NCBI GenBank assembly: GCA_003153015.1
Contig: PMBS01000041.1
Location: 1-43,972, forward strand
Origin: Myxococcales bacterium
GTDB lineage: Bacteria > Myxococcota_A > Polyangia > Fen-1088
DNA: 43,972 nt
Direction: 5' to 3'
Shown here in pieces: positions 17,774 to 25,911 of the stretch. The position numbers were made by a program, and so were the translations under genes. Numbering within the stretch: the stretch's first letter is position 1; every line of letters starts with the position of its first letter. The notes under the pieces are model-generated. The model ran no database searches. It worked only from the letters and a program-made list of their open reading frames with translations, and was not told the DNA's origin.

Positions 17774-19144
17774 TTAGTCCTTCGAGGAAAACACGATGGC
17801 CCCCGGATCCCGTTCGCGTCCCGAGGCCTGGGTACGGGCCTTGTCGACATCCGCAAGCTCCTCGGCGATACGCGGGAAGGCGTAGCGGATCTGGCCGTTG
17901 TCGTCGGTCACCACATCACCGCCCAGGGCCACCAGATCCTGGGACAACGCTTTGGCCGCGGCAGGCTCGGGCGCCAGTTCCTCGACCGACGCGGCTTGGC
18001 CCTGCTTGGCCAGCACGGTTTGCAGCAGGCGCCGGCGGGCGTTGCGCCTGCGCCGGCCCGGCTCGCGCGCCCGCTCGGCCAGCCAGCGACCAAGCGGAAC
18101 CGCGAACAACAGCGACGAGAACAACAGGGGATAGTCGTGCAACAGGAACTCCTGCCCAGGGAACGAAGTGCGCATGCCGGCCTCGAAGGCCGGTACGATC
18201 CAAAACGGCGCCAGCAGATTGAACCCGTTAAACAGGCTGATGGCCACGTTGGTACCGGTGCGGTTTCCGGTCAGCGCCGGCCTCGATTCCAGGCGCTCCC
18301 AGGCCCGGTGCACAACGGGCTCGGGTTGCTGGCCCAACTCCGCCGTCTTGCGAATGTCTTTGAACACGTAGACCACCACGCCCCCATCGGTGACCTCGGG
18401 CTCGCCGCCGTAGTTGACCAGCAGACGGGTGGCCTCCTCCTCGGCACGGGCAAAATCCCATCCCATCAGCATCACCAAGTCCACCGCGGCGATGCGGCCA
18501 TTCTTCTGCCGGATGTAGGCCAGGGTTTCCTTTTCTTCCGCCAACGGATCCACCGGCGGCTTGCCAGGCCCGAAGACGAACTCGAAGACCTTCTTGTAAA
18601 GTGGCTTGTCCGGGGGCCGGCGGCGGCGGCGGCGGTAGGGGCCACCGTCGAAGCTTGGACCCCAGCCCCACATCCAGAAGAGCGGCCAGGCGAAGTCGAT
18701 GTCTCCCCCCCCGCTGTCGCGATCATCCGAGCTACGCCGCGCAAATAGCACCGCGATCAGCATCGCGACGAACAAGACGAAGTACACGACCAGCGTCGTC
18801 ACGATGGAGATCTTGAAAAGGAAGGTGAACCCTCTCCACAGCGCATTCCCGACCTTGGCCAGTTTCTCGCGCAGCGGCACCGCATCCCTGCGCGTGAATG
18901 ACGGATCGAACTGATAGATGAGCTCGCCGCTCTCGGTAGCTGCGAGATGACTGTGAAATTCCTTGAGCAAGCCGCCAAGCGCATCCTCGGCGACCGGCAC
19001 CGGAAGGCCGGACTTGGCGACCGCGTCGGCTTTGGTCAACTGGCCGCCCTGGCCCTTCAGGGCGTCGAGCAGAATGCGGCGCGCCTCGATCTCGGAGTAC
19101 GACTTGGTTGCAAAGGTGGTATCGGCCCCCATGCTCCCTGTCAT
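17774..19144 (-). CDS. Conserved membrane protein with winged-helix-like domains
   Basis: The product has 456 residues; ATG 19144 or ATG 19132 could start it. Residues about 15-75 (YSEIEARRILLDALKGQGG through ELIYQFDPSF) look like a winged-helix fold, and a second similar segment (about 205-265: AYIRQKNGRIAAVDLVMLMG to DGGVVVYVF) and a third near the C-terminus (about 370-430) repeat the pattern with an acidic wing ending in Tyr/Phe strands. Transmembrane segments lie near 108-132, 285-310 and 325-350. An Arg-rich stretch (RRRRRRPP) follows the first. I do not recognise the family by name. Repeated small winged-helix units around membrane segments suggest protein-protein contacts at the membrane rather than DNA binding. 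It heads the presumed operon with hslO. Confidence 0.7.
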   Translation of the reverse strand: MTGSMGADTTFATKSYSEIEARRILLDALKGQGGQLTKADAVAKSGLPVPVAEDALGGLLKEFHSHLAATESGELIYQFDPSFTRRDAVPLREKLAKVGNALWRGFTFLFKISIVTTLVVYFVLFVAMLIAVLFARRSSDDRDSGGGDIDFAWPLFWMWGWGPSFDGGPYRRRRRRPPDKPLYKKVFEFVFGPGKPPVDPLAEEKETLAYIRQKNGRIAAVDLVMLMGWDFARAEEEATRLLVNYGGEPEVTDGGVVVYVFKDIRKTAELGQQPEPVVHRAWERLESRPALTGNRTGTNVAISLFNGFNLLAPFWIVPAFEAGMRTSFPGQEFLLHDYPLLFSSLLFAVPLGRWLAERAREPGRRRRNARRRLLQTVLAKQGQAASVEELAPEPAAAKALSQDLVALGGDVVTDDNGQIRYAFPRIAEELADVDKARTQASGRERDPGAIVFSSKD

Positions 19145-19248
19145 GCCTTACATTGGCGCAATCGCCAAGAGGTTCTCGCCCTGATCCCGCGGCAAGGGCA
19201 GCGACGCCACCGGGCGCCTCGCAGAAGGCCGTCGTGGCACGCCGACGG

Positions 19249-19276
19249 TTGCACGGCCGCCGCCCGCGGCTATATT
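19249..19276 (+). promoter_or_regulatory. Candidate sigma-70 promoter of the histidine kinase gene
   Basis: TTGCAC (19249-19254) and TATATT (19271-19276) are spaced by 16 bp, about 50 bp before the GTG start. The -10 box matches five of six consensus bases; the -35 matches only the TTG. It lies in the divergent gap between the membrane protein and kinase genes. Confidence 0.4.
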
Positions 19277-19325
19277 CATTGGGTAAGCGCCTGCGCGGCA
19301 GGATTCGGGCGCGGAAAGGTATCCA

Positions 19326-20417
19326 GTGGACGAGAGACTCGCCGCAGAGTTGCGCCAGATGGACACGGCAATTGCAGCGATGGCTGATGGCCTGGTGCTC
19401 TACGCACCCGACGGAAAGATCCAACGCATCAACCCAGCGGCCGAGAGACTTCTGGGACTGCCCAGTGACCAAGCCGACCTGTCGATCGAAGAAAGCCTGC
19501 GTGGCCTGAGGGTGCTGACCATCGATGGCAAGCCAGTCGCACCCGAGCAGCGACCAACCGCGCGCGCCTTGCGTGGCGAGGCCGTGTACCACGAGGTGCT
19601 CATCCTGAACGGGCCACCTCCGCACGGACGACGTTCGGTATCGGTCAGTGCAATCCCCATCAGAGGAGCAGACGACAAAGTGGACGCGGTGGTCGCTACC
19701 TTGGTCGAGGTCACGCGCTGGCAACAGGTCCAGGAACAGCGTGATGACCTGGTCCGCACGGTGTCGCACGAACTGCGCACGCCCCTGTCCGTCCTGCTCT
19801 TGCAGGCGCAGATGCTGCAACGTTCGCTCGCACCAGGGGATCGCCATGCCAAGCGCGTGGCCACCATCATTGCCAACGGCCAGCTCCTGGCCACCATGAT
19901 CCGGGACCTGGTGGACTCGGCTCGTCTGGAAAGCGGCCAGCTCCAGCTTGTCCGGAAACCCATCGACCTGCAGATCTTCATCACCAGACTGGTTGAGCGG
20001 CTGGCAGCCGACCTGCCCACGGAACGTATCCGGGTGTCTTTCGACGGACGTCTGCCGTCCCTGCCGGCTGATCCCGACCGGCTCGAACGCATCCTGGCGC
20101 ACCTGCTCAGCAACGCGCTCAAGTACTCCAATTCGCCCGACGAGGTCTTCCTCCACGCAAGCTGCGCCGACGGGTTGGTGAGCATAGCGGTCACCGACCA
20201 CGGCGTCGGCATTCCCGGGCAGGAGCTGCCCCACTTGTTCGAGCGTGGCTCGCGAACCAGGGACGGAAGCCAGCAGAAAGCCCTGGGCCTGGGGCTCTAC
20301 ATCACCGCCATGTTGGTGCGCGCGCATGGGGGCCGCATCGAGGTCGAAAGCGAGGTCGGCAAGGGCAGCGTCTTTCGCGTCTACCTTCCCGTCGACGGGG
20401 CTGCGCCGGTGCGGTAG
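19326..20417 (+). CDS. PAS-domain sensor histidine kinase, orphan
   Basis: The product has 363 residues and starts at GTG with GGAAAGG upstream. Residues about 8-125 form a PAS domain (AAMADGLVLYAPDGKIQRINPAAERLLG). The HisKA motif VSHELRTPLS has phospho-acceptor His148. The ATPase part has HLLSNALKYS (N box), DHGVGIPGQELPHLFERG (G1/F) and ALGLGLYI (G2), ending GGRIEVESEVGKGSVFRVYLP. There is no membrane segment, so it should sense a cytosolic ligand or redox or light signal through PAS. No response regulator is next to it, as is common for myxobacterial two-component kinases. It converges on the helicase gene with 7 bp between stops. Confidence 0.92.
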   Translation: MDERLAAELRQMDTAIAAMADGLVLYAPDGKIQRINPAAERLLGLPSDQADLSIEESLRGLRVLTIDGKPVAPEQRPTARALRGEAVYHEVLILNGPPPHGRRSVSVSAIPIRGADDKVDAVVATLVEVTRWQQVQEQRDDLVRTVSHELRTPLSVLLLQAQMLQRSLAPGDRHAKRVATIIANGQLLATMIRDLVDSARLESGQLQLVRKPIDLQIFITRLVERLAADLPTERIRVSFDGRLPSLPADPDRLERILAHLLSNALKYSNSPDEVFLHASCADGLVSIAVTDHGVGIPGQELPHLFERGSRTRDGSQQKALGLGLYITAMLVRAHGGRIEVESEVGKGSVFRVYLPVDGAAPVR

Positions 20418-20424
20418 CGCGGTT

Positions 20425-22701
20425 TCAGTAGCGCGAACGCCCGCGCACCGGCACCAACGCCCGTCGGATGGGCTCAACCTCGTCGGGGTAGCAGGCCAAA
20501 CGCTGCGCAATCTCCGCCGGGCGCGCACCTGCTGCCACACGCTTGGCGACGGTTTCCACAATATCCGCCCGGATGGCGCGGCCCCCAATCACCGGAAATC
20601 CCATGGCTGCGTAGGTCGCGTCGCTTACCTCGGAACTGGGCAGGAACGACACCGCGTCGGATCTGGGTGGCTCGAGCCGGCGGCCCATCTCGGCCTGGCA
20701 AAGCAGAGAGCGCTCGCGCAGCGCCGAGGGCTGCAGCAGCCTGGCTGAGAACACCACCTGCTGGCCCACGCGCACGCCGGCGCGGCCGAACGCGCTGCGA
20801 TCGCGTGGTGCCAATTCGCGCACCTGCTCGCGCGCATGAGCGACCAGAACCGTGCCCAGCCCCTGTTCGAGTTGATAGGCAAGCCCACGCCCCGCCGCTC
20901 CCAGGCCGGCCAGTCGTTCGTCACGCAGGGGCGCCAGCAGTTGTGCCACCCAATCGCGAGTCCAGGCCAGCAGCCGCCGGTGCAGACGCAGTCGTTGGCC
21001 GGCGCCAAGGTCGTCCACAAGCAGCGTGATCTCGGGCCGCAAGCGATCCACTCCCGCTGCCAGCCGCGCCAGCACCCGATCGCCGTCCAGAATGCGACCA
21101 ACATCGTCCAACCGGAAGCGCTCGTGTGCCGCCGCCACCAACCCCTCGATCCAGCGCGGAATCTCTGCGCTTGCGTCGGCGTCCTCACGCCGGGTTTCGG
21201 CCGGCGGCACCACCGCGCGCAGTTGCTCGCCCAAAGACCCGTCGCGCGGCCCGCGCGAGCGCGTACGCCGAGATGTGGGATCCACGAAGCGCGCTACCAA
21301 GCGATCGTGCAAGGCATCGCTCAGACGATCTTCGATGGCCCGCGCGCGTTCCTGCCATGCCCGGGCATCGTTCACCCAGCGCGTGTGGTGCGTGATGTAT
21401 GTCCAAGTCCGGACGAAGGCCATGCGCGCCAGCAGGGTGTCGATATCACCATGCGCATCGTCGAGCGGGTCGACATGGCATCGGATCCAGTCCTCGGCCA
21501 ATCCCTGGCGCGGTCCCTGAAGTTGCAAGAACACCGAGCGCAGAAGCTGGAAGTGGTCGTCAAGCTGTAACTGGCGATAGTCAGGAATCTGGCAAACCTC
21601 CCAGAGCAGGCCGACGCTCTCGGCGTCCCGCGTGCGGGCCATCACCTCCCGGTCTTGAGCCAAGCGCAAAAGGGCGCGCGTGTCTTCGGCCCCGTCCTGG
21701 AGTTCGAGGCAGGCGGCAAAGGGCCGCTGGCGCAAAGACGCCACCAGCGCGTCCACCGAGCTAGTGTCGAGATCGCGGCTGCGCCAAAGAATCCGCCTTT
21801 GTACCGGGAAGCGATGGTCTTCGATGGCGTGGCTGACCGCGGCCGGTAGCGGCGGCAGCGGCGCCAGGGTGGCAAAACGACCGTCGTTGTGGTGCCGTCC
21901 AGCGCGCCCTGCGATCTGCGCCAGTTCGGCCTCGTCTAGCTCGCGTGTCTGCCGGCCGTCGAACTTGCACAACTCGGCAAACGCCACGCAATCCACGTCC
22001 ATATTGAGTCCCATCCCGATCGCGTCCGTCGCCACCAGATAGTCGACTTCGCCGGCCTGGTAGAGAGCCACCTGCGCATTGCGCGCCCGCGGCGACAATG
22101 CGCCCAGCACCACCGCAGCGCCGCCCCGCCGCACGCGCAGCCGTTCGGCCAGGCGGTACACGGCACCAGCCGAAAAGGCAACTACGGCGGTGCGCGGAGG
22201 AAGGCCGCGCAACGGCAGGGCGCCTGCGCCCAAAAGGCGTGACAGGCGCGGCCGCCGATCAATGACCGTCGTGGGCACCAATCGCTCCAAGATGGGCCGT
22301 ATGGTGTCGGCGCCCAAAAACCAGGTTTCCTGCCGACCGCGCCCGTGCAAGAGCCGATCGGTGAACACATGACCGCGCTCGCGGTGGCCACACAACTGGA
22401 CCTCGTCGATGGCGATGAAATCCACCTCCCGCTCTATTGGCATGGCCTCGACCGTGCAGACCCAGTAGCGTGGCCGCGGCGGCAGACGCTTCTCTTCCCC
22501 GGTGACCAGGGCCACCGCCCCCTCGCCGACCCGCGCGGTCACCCGGTCGTACACTTCACGCGCCAGCAGGCGCAGGGGCAAGCCGATCATCCCGCTTTCA
22601 TGCTGCAGCATCCGCTCGACAGCGCGGTGGGTTTTCCCGGTGTTGGTGGGACCCAACTGGGCGGCGATGGACTGCGCACCGCTGGCACGGGGTGGATGCA
22701 T
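20425..22701 (-). CDS. SUV3-type DExH RNA helicase
   Basis: The product has 758 residues. Walker A is LGPTNTGKTHRA (residues 16-27) and motif II is DEVQ at 99-102, the forms characteristic of the SUV3/mitochondrial degradosome helicase family rather than DEAD-box proteins. Later motifs include VAFSAGAVYRLAERLR, LSPRARNAQVALYQAGEVDYLVATDAIGMGLNMDVD and ELAQIAGRAGRH. A helical C-terminal region of about 350 residues follows, longer than human SUV3's tail. Such helicases unwind RNA ahead of exoribonucleases; in bacteria they are mainly known from alphaproteobacteria and a few other groups. The 76-bp hairpin repeat occupies nearly all of its upstream leader, so its expression may depend on that structure. 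Confidence 0.85.
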   Translation of the reverse strand: MHPPRASGAQSIAAQLGPTNTGKTHRAVERMLQHESGMIGLPLRLLAREVYDRVTARVGEGAVALVTGEEKRLPPRPRYWVCTVEAMPIEREVDFIAIDEVQLCGHRERGHVFTDRLLHGRGRQETWFLGADTIRPILERLVPTTVIDRRPRLSRLLGAGALPLRGLPPRTAVVAFSAGAVYRLAERLRVRRGGAAVVLGALSPRARNAQVALYQAGEVDYLVATDAIGMGLNMDVDCVAFAELCKFDGRQTRELDEAELAQIAGRAGRHHNDGRFATLAPLPPLPAAVSHAIEDHRFPVQRRILWRSRDLDTSSVDALVASLRQRPFAACLELQDGAEDTRALLRLAQDREVMARTRDAESVGLLWEVCQIPDYRQLQLDDHFQLLRSVFLQLQGPRQGLAEDWIRCHVDPLDDAHGDIDTLLARMAFVRTWTYITHHTRWVNDARAWQERARAIEDRLSDALHDRLVARFVDPTSRRTRSRGPRDGSLGEQLRAVVPPAETRREDADASAEIPRWIEGLVAAAHERFRLDDVGRILDGDRVLARLAAGVDRLRPEITLLVDDLGAGQRLRLHRRLLAWTRDWVAQLLAPLRDERLAGLGAAGRGLAYQLEQGLGTVLVAHAREQVRELAPRDRSAFGRAGVRVGQQVVFSARLLQPSALRERSLLCQAEMGRRLEPPRSDAVSFLPSSEVSDATYAAMGFPVIGGRAIRADIVETVAKRVAAGARPAEIAQRLACYPDEVEPIRRALVPVRGRSRY

Positions 22702-22717
22702 GGGACAAATACTATGG

Positions 22718-22793
22718 CGCGTGGGGAGCCCGCCGGCTTTGCCGGCGGCGTACCATCGCGGGAGGGCATGGGAACCCTCTCAGGGTTCCCATG
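22718..22793. repeat. 76-bp dispersed double-hairpin repeat, copy A
   Basis: It carries two perfect stem-loops: CCGCCGGC/GCCGGCGG (22730-22737 and 22741-22748, loop TTT) and CATGGGAACCCT/AGGGTTCCCATG (22767-22778 and 22782-22793, loop 3 nt). It fills the gap between the Wzt-like gene, whose stop begins at 22794, and the helicase ATG. It matches copy B (27232-27307) at 71 of 76 positions, with one of the changes in the first loop and one in the second, so the first stem is preserved in both. Confidence 0.85.
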
Positions 22794-23552
22794 TCAAGGA
22801 ACCGTTCTCGCGCCAGCGCTGCGGCCCGAACAACTCCGGTAGGCGCGCGCCACCTCGGCCGCTGCCCCGTCGGCCACGACCTTTCCTTCGTCCAGCCAGA
22901 TCAGCCGATCGCACTGCGAGACCAGGTGGTCCAGGTTGTGCGAGACGATCACCGTGGTTACGCCTCGGCGCATGAGTTGCTGCAGCCGCTCCTGGCTCTT
23001 GCGCTGGAAGAACTCGTCGCCCACGCTCAGGATCTCATCCAGCAGCAAGACCTCCGGTTCCACCTCGGTGACCAGGGCGAAGGCCAGCCGCGCGTACATT
23101 CCAGAAGAGTAGTTCTTCACCGGGGTATCGAGAAACTCGGTCATCTCGGCGAACTCCGCGATGCCGGCCAAACGCTCCTTGGTCCGCGCCGTCGAGAACC
23201 CGAGCAAGGTCCCCACCAGATAGCAGTTCTCGCGTCCGGTCATCTCGGGATGAAATCCCACGCCTAGCGCCAAGAGCGGCACCACGCGCCGACGTGCCAC
23301 CAGCCGGCCCCGGTTGGGGATGATGATCTGGCCCAGTACACGCAGCAGGGTGGACTTGCCCGCCCCGTTGCGGCCGATGATTCCGACCGACTGGCCCTCG
23401 CCAATGGAGAGCGACACCCCGTCCAGCGCCGCAACCACCGCCGGCCGGCGGCGGTCGAACATGTGGGCCAAAGCCTGCTTGAGGGTACGGTGGCGCAGGT
23501 TCGTGTCGCGGAACCAAACGCTGACGTCATGAAGTTCGAGAGCAGGCGGCAT
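22794..23552 (-). CDS. ABC transporter ATPase, Wzt/polysaccharide-export type
   Basis: The frame is open further upstream but ATG 23552 is chosen: it starts MPPALELHDVSVWFRD, the normal beginning of this family, and lies 5 nt past the permease stop. The product has 252 residues. Walker A is GIIGRNGAGKSTLL, the signature is YSSGMYARLAFAL (the SSGM variant typical of Wzt/TagH/RfbB) and Walker B is VLLLDEILSVGDE, with the switch His in IVSHNLDHL. It powers export of a lipid-linked polysaccharide (O antigen or similar) across the inner membrane with the adjacent permease. It lacks the C-terminal carbohydrate-binding domain some Wzt proteins have, so chain-end recognition is not expected. Confidence 0.9.
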   Translation of the reverse strand: MPPALELHDVSVWFRDTNLRHRTLKQALAHMFDRRRPAVVAALDGVSLSIGEGQSVGIIGRNGAGKSTLLRVLGQIIIPNRGRLVARRRVVPLLALGVGFHPEMTGRENCYLVGTLLGFSTARTKERLAGIAEFAEMTEFLDTPVKNYSSGMYARLAFALVTEVEPEVLLLDEILSVGDEFFQRKSQERLQQLMRRGVTTVIVSHNLDHLVSQCDRLIWLDEGKVVADGAAAEVARAYRSCSGRSAGARTVP

Positions 23553-23557
23553 GAGGG

Positions 23558-24334
23558 CTAGAAGTAGAAGTAGAACTTGTGACGGAGCGATCGATAAAGG
23601 ACAGTTCCCAGCACGATCACACCAACGCCACTGGCCAGACTGACCCCCCAGTCTAGGGACGACGGCCAGACGCCGTAGTAGATAGGCTTCTGAAACAGCG
23701 CTGCCCAGTAGCAAACCGGATTCACCGTCAGCCAAATCTGCCCAGCCCGGCCAGACAGGGTTGCCGGCTTGAAAAACACGGTGGAGGAGAACAAGGCCAG
23801 CATCAGCCCCATCTGCACGATGGGCCGAATGTCACGAAAGAACACGAAGATCACGGAAAGACACAGACCGGCGCCCGCCGTGATCAGCACCCAGACCAGC
23901 ACGCTGAAGGGCAGGATCAGCATCTGCAAATGCCAGGACGCATGGAAGACCTGCAACACCGCCAGCAAGGTGACGAAGCTGACCAGAAAGTCGGTGAGCT
24001 GCGCGCCGAGCTCGCTGGCCGGAAAATAGAAATAGGGGACGCAGAACCCCCGGGTGAAAACCGCGCTCGACGCGATGGACGCGGTCATCGCGTCGCAAGC
24101 CTGCTCGAAGAAGCGCCAGGGTACCAGGCCGGCGAACAGGTACACAACGAAGTCGCCGTAGTTCGACCGGTTCACCACCGCGAACACTAACCCGAGCATC
24201 ACGAGAAAAAGCGCGGGCTGCAGGATGTTCCAGGCCAATCCCAGGGCGGCGCCCCGGAAACGGAGGCGAACCAGATCCCTGGTGTGGAGCAGAAGGAAGG
24301 TGCGCTGGGTCCGCAAGGCTTGACTTCCTAGCAT
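23558..24334 (-). CDS. ABC-2 type permease, Wzm/polysaccharide-export type
   Basis: The product has 258 residues with about six membrane segments. TTG 24373 would add 13 residues, but ATG 24334 has AGGG just upstream. The sequence RDLVRLRFRGAALGLAWNILQPALFLVMLGLVF and the later FFRDIRPIVQMGLMLALF and NPVCYWAALFQKPIYYG are characteristic of the inner-membrane half of O-antigen or teichoic-acid exporters. It is transcribed before its ATPase with tight spacing, so the two make one transporter. No glycosyltransferases flank them in this window, so the exported glycan is unknown. A hairpin covers its ribosome site. Confidence 0.9.
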   Translation of the reverse strand: MLGSQALRTQRTFLLLHTRDLVRLRFRGAALGLAWNILQPALFLVMLGLVFAVVNRSNYGDFVVYLFAGLVPWRFFEQACDAMTASIASSAVFTRGFCVPYFYFPASELGAQLTDFLVSFVTLLAVLQVFHASWHLQMLILPFSVLVWVLITAGAGLCLSVIFVFFRDIRPIVQMGLMLALFSSTVFFKPATLSGRAGQIWLTVNPVCYWAALFQKPIYYGVWPSSLDWGVSLASGVGVIVLGTVLYRSLRHKFYFYF

Positions 24335-24337
24335 GAA

Positions 24338-24357
24338 TCCCTGCCCGGTGGCAGGGA
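24338..24357 (-). promoter_or_regulatory. Hairpin covering the ribosome site of the Wzm-like gene
   Basis: On the coding strand TCCCTGCC and GGCAGGGA form a perfect 8-bp stem with a 4-nt loop, and the 3' arm carries the AGGGA ribosome site four bases before the ATG. If the mRNA leader includes it, translation start would be reduced or controlled. Confidence 0.45.
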
Positions 24358-24498
24358 AGGGGTACAATGGCAAGAAGGCCTGCGTTGCCTCTATGGGTGC
24401 ATCCTCGATCTAGCGCATCCGGTATCGCGCTCGCCCACGCGACCCGCGATCCGCGGGCCGGCCCTTCGCCCGGCCCGGAATCTCCCGACGGGCTGTAG

Positions 24499-25794
24499 CT
24501 ACGGCGTACAGCCTCCCTCCTCGCAGTGTGAACCCATCAACACGGATACTGGCCAGACGTTCGCGCAAGACTGATCGAGCGCCACTTCCTGACCGCCCGT
24601 GCAAGTGACTTTGTAGAAGTCGCCCGCGTAGTCATACGCCACGCTCCCTACGGTTGCGCCGGAAGCGTCCATCACGGTTATGTTTCCTACGCCGTTGTAG
24701 AAGTCGTTCCCGTTGAACTCCGTCGAAAAACACGTCGAGCCGGCCTTCTTCACGGTCAGGGTTCTGTCATCAGTTTGCGGGTTGTGGACCATGATCTCGG
24801 TTACCCCGTTGCTGTAACAGCTGTTCGAGCTGCCGGTGGCCAAATCCGCCTGCGAGGTACAGCTTCCACTTTCGACGCAGTCGGCGCCGAGGTTCTTCAG
24901 ACAGTCCGGCAGCTCGCACACGGGAGGACCGCAGACGCAAGCTCCAGAGGATGTCGTGCCGGTGTCGCCGCCGCTGCCTCCCGAGCCTGTCCCGCCCGCC
25001 CCGCTACCAGTGCCTCCCGCGCCCGCCCCACTGCCGCTGCTGCCTCCCGAGGCTGTCCCGCCCGCCCCACCACCGCTGCCTCCCCTGCCGCCCGTGCTGC
25101 CTCCCCCACCGCCGCTGCCTCCCCGGCCGCCCGCGCTGCCTCCCCCACCGCCGCTGCCTCCCCGGCCGCCCGTGCTGCCTCCCGCGGCGCCCGCGCTGCC
25201 TCCCCCACCGCCGCTGCCTCCCCGGCCGCCCGTGCTGCCTCCCGCGGCGCCCGTGCTGGTCCCGCCTCCGCCACCACCCGTCGTGCCCGTGCCAGTTCCG
25301 CCAACGCAGACGCAACCTCCGGTGGATGTCCTGCCGGTATCGCCGCCGCTGCTGCCCCCGCTGGCGTTCGTCCCGGTCCCGCCGCTGCCGCCGCTGGCAT
25401 TCGTGCCGGTCCCGCCGCTGCCGCCGCTGGCGTTCGTGCCGGTCCCGCCGCCATTGCCGCCTGAGGCTGTCGTGCCGGTATTGCCGCCACTGCTGCCCCC
25501 GCTGGCGGTCGTGCTGGTCCCGCCACTATTGCCGCCCGAAGCAGAAGATCCGCCGGAACCCGGGGCCCCGCCGCTGGCCGTCGTGCTGGCCCCGCCGCTG
25601 CCGCCCTTGGCAGCCGTGCTGGTCCCGCCGCTGCTGCCACCTGAGGCAGCCGTGCTGGTCCCGCCACTGCCGCCCTTGGCAGCCGTGCTGGTCCCGCCGC
25701 TGCTACCACCCGTGGGTGTTGTGCTGGGGCTCTTAGCGCAGCCCTGCGCAACCGCGAAAAGGCCAACGATAACCAAGGCACCTACTTTTCTCAT
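24499..25794 (-). CDS. Lipoprotein with long Gly/Ser/Thr repeat linker and Cys-containing C-terminal domain
   Basis: The product has 431 residues; AAGGAGAG lies before the ATG. The signal (MRKVGALVIVGLFAVAQGC) gives a lipid Cys at 19. Residues about 25-285 are low complexity: GGTSTAA, GTNASGG and GGRGGSGGGGGSAG repeats, with two short Cys inserts (GCVCVGG and ACVCGPPVCELPDC). The C-terminal domain (about 295-431) has strands VTEIMVHNPQTDDRTLTVKK, FNGNDFYNGVGNITVMD and GSVAYDYAGDFYKVTC, with six Cys. I do not recognise it. It probably stands on the outer membrane on a stalk-like linker. The antisense strand is also open over much of the linker because of the repeat composition. Confidence 0.7.
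   Translation of the reverse strand: MRKVGALVIVGLFAVAQGCAKSPSTTPTGGSSGGTSTAAKGGSGGTSTAASGGSSGGTSTAAKGGSGGASTTASGGAPGSGGSSASGGNSGGTSTTASGGSSGGNTGTTASGGNGGGTGTNASGGSGGTGTNASGGSGGTGTNASGGSSGGDTGRTSTGGCVCVGGTGTGTTGGGGGGTSTGAAGGSTGGRGGSGGGGGSAGAAGGSTGGRGGSGGGGGSAGGRGGSGGGGGSTGGRGGSGGGAGGTASGGSSGSGAGAGGTGSGAGGTGSGGSGGDTGTTSSGACVCGPPVCELPDCLKNLGADCVESGSCTSQADLATGSSNSCYSNGVTEIMVHNPQTDDRTLTVKKAGSTCFSTEFNGNDFYNGVGNITVMDASGATVGSVAYDYAGDFYKVTCTGGQEVALDQSCANVWPVSVLMGSHCEEGGCTP
25040..25260. repeat. Tandem 39-bp and 21-bp repeats in a Gly-rich lipoprotein linker
   Basis: Units of 39 bp start at 25097 and 25136 and recur with 21-bp insertions farther on (for example from 25175). They encode GGSGGGGGSAGGR-like segments. 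The length suggests frequent slippage or recombination. Confidence 0.7.
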
Positions 25795-25911
25795 GTGCTC
25801 TCCTTCTCATTCACGGGGATCGTTCGGGCTACCCGTCCGAGGCGGAATTATAGGACAGGATACTCCGCTCGGCATGCCCACGCTAGCACGTGACGACGGG
25901 CAGAGCCCTGG

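Noticed and set aside
22718-22793. Simple rho-independent terminator after the Wzt-like gene
   Set aside because: The stems are strong, but there is no T-tract and the whole 76 bp recurs at ttcA, so a dispersed repeat explains it better; it may still terminate in part.
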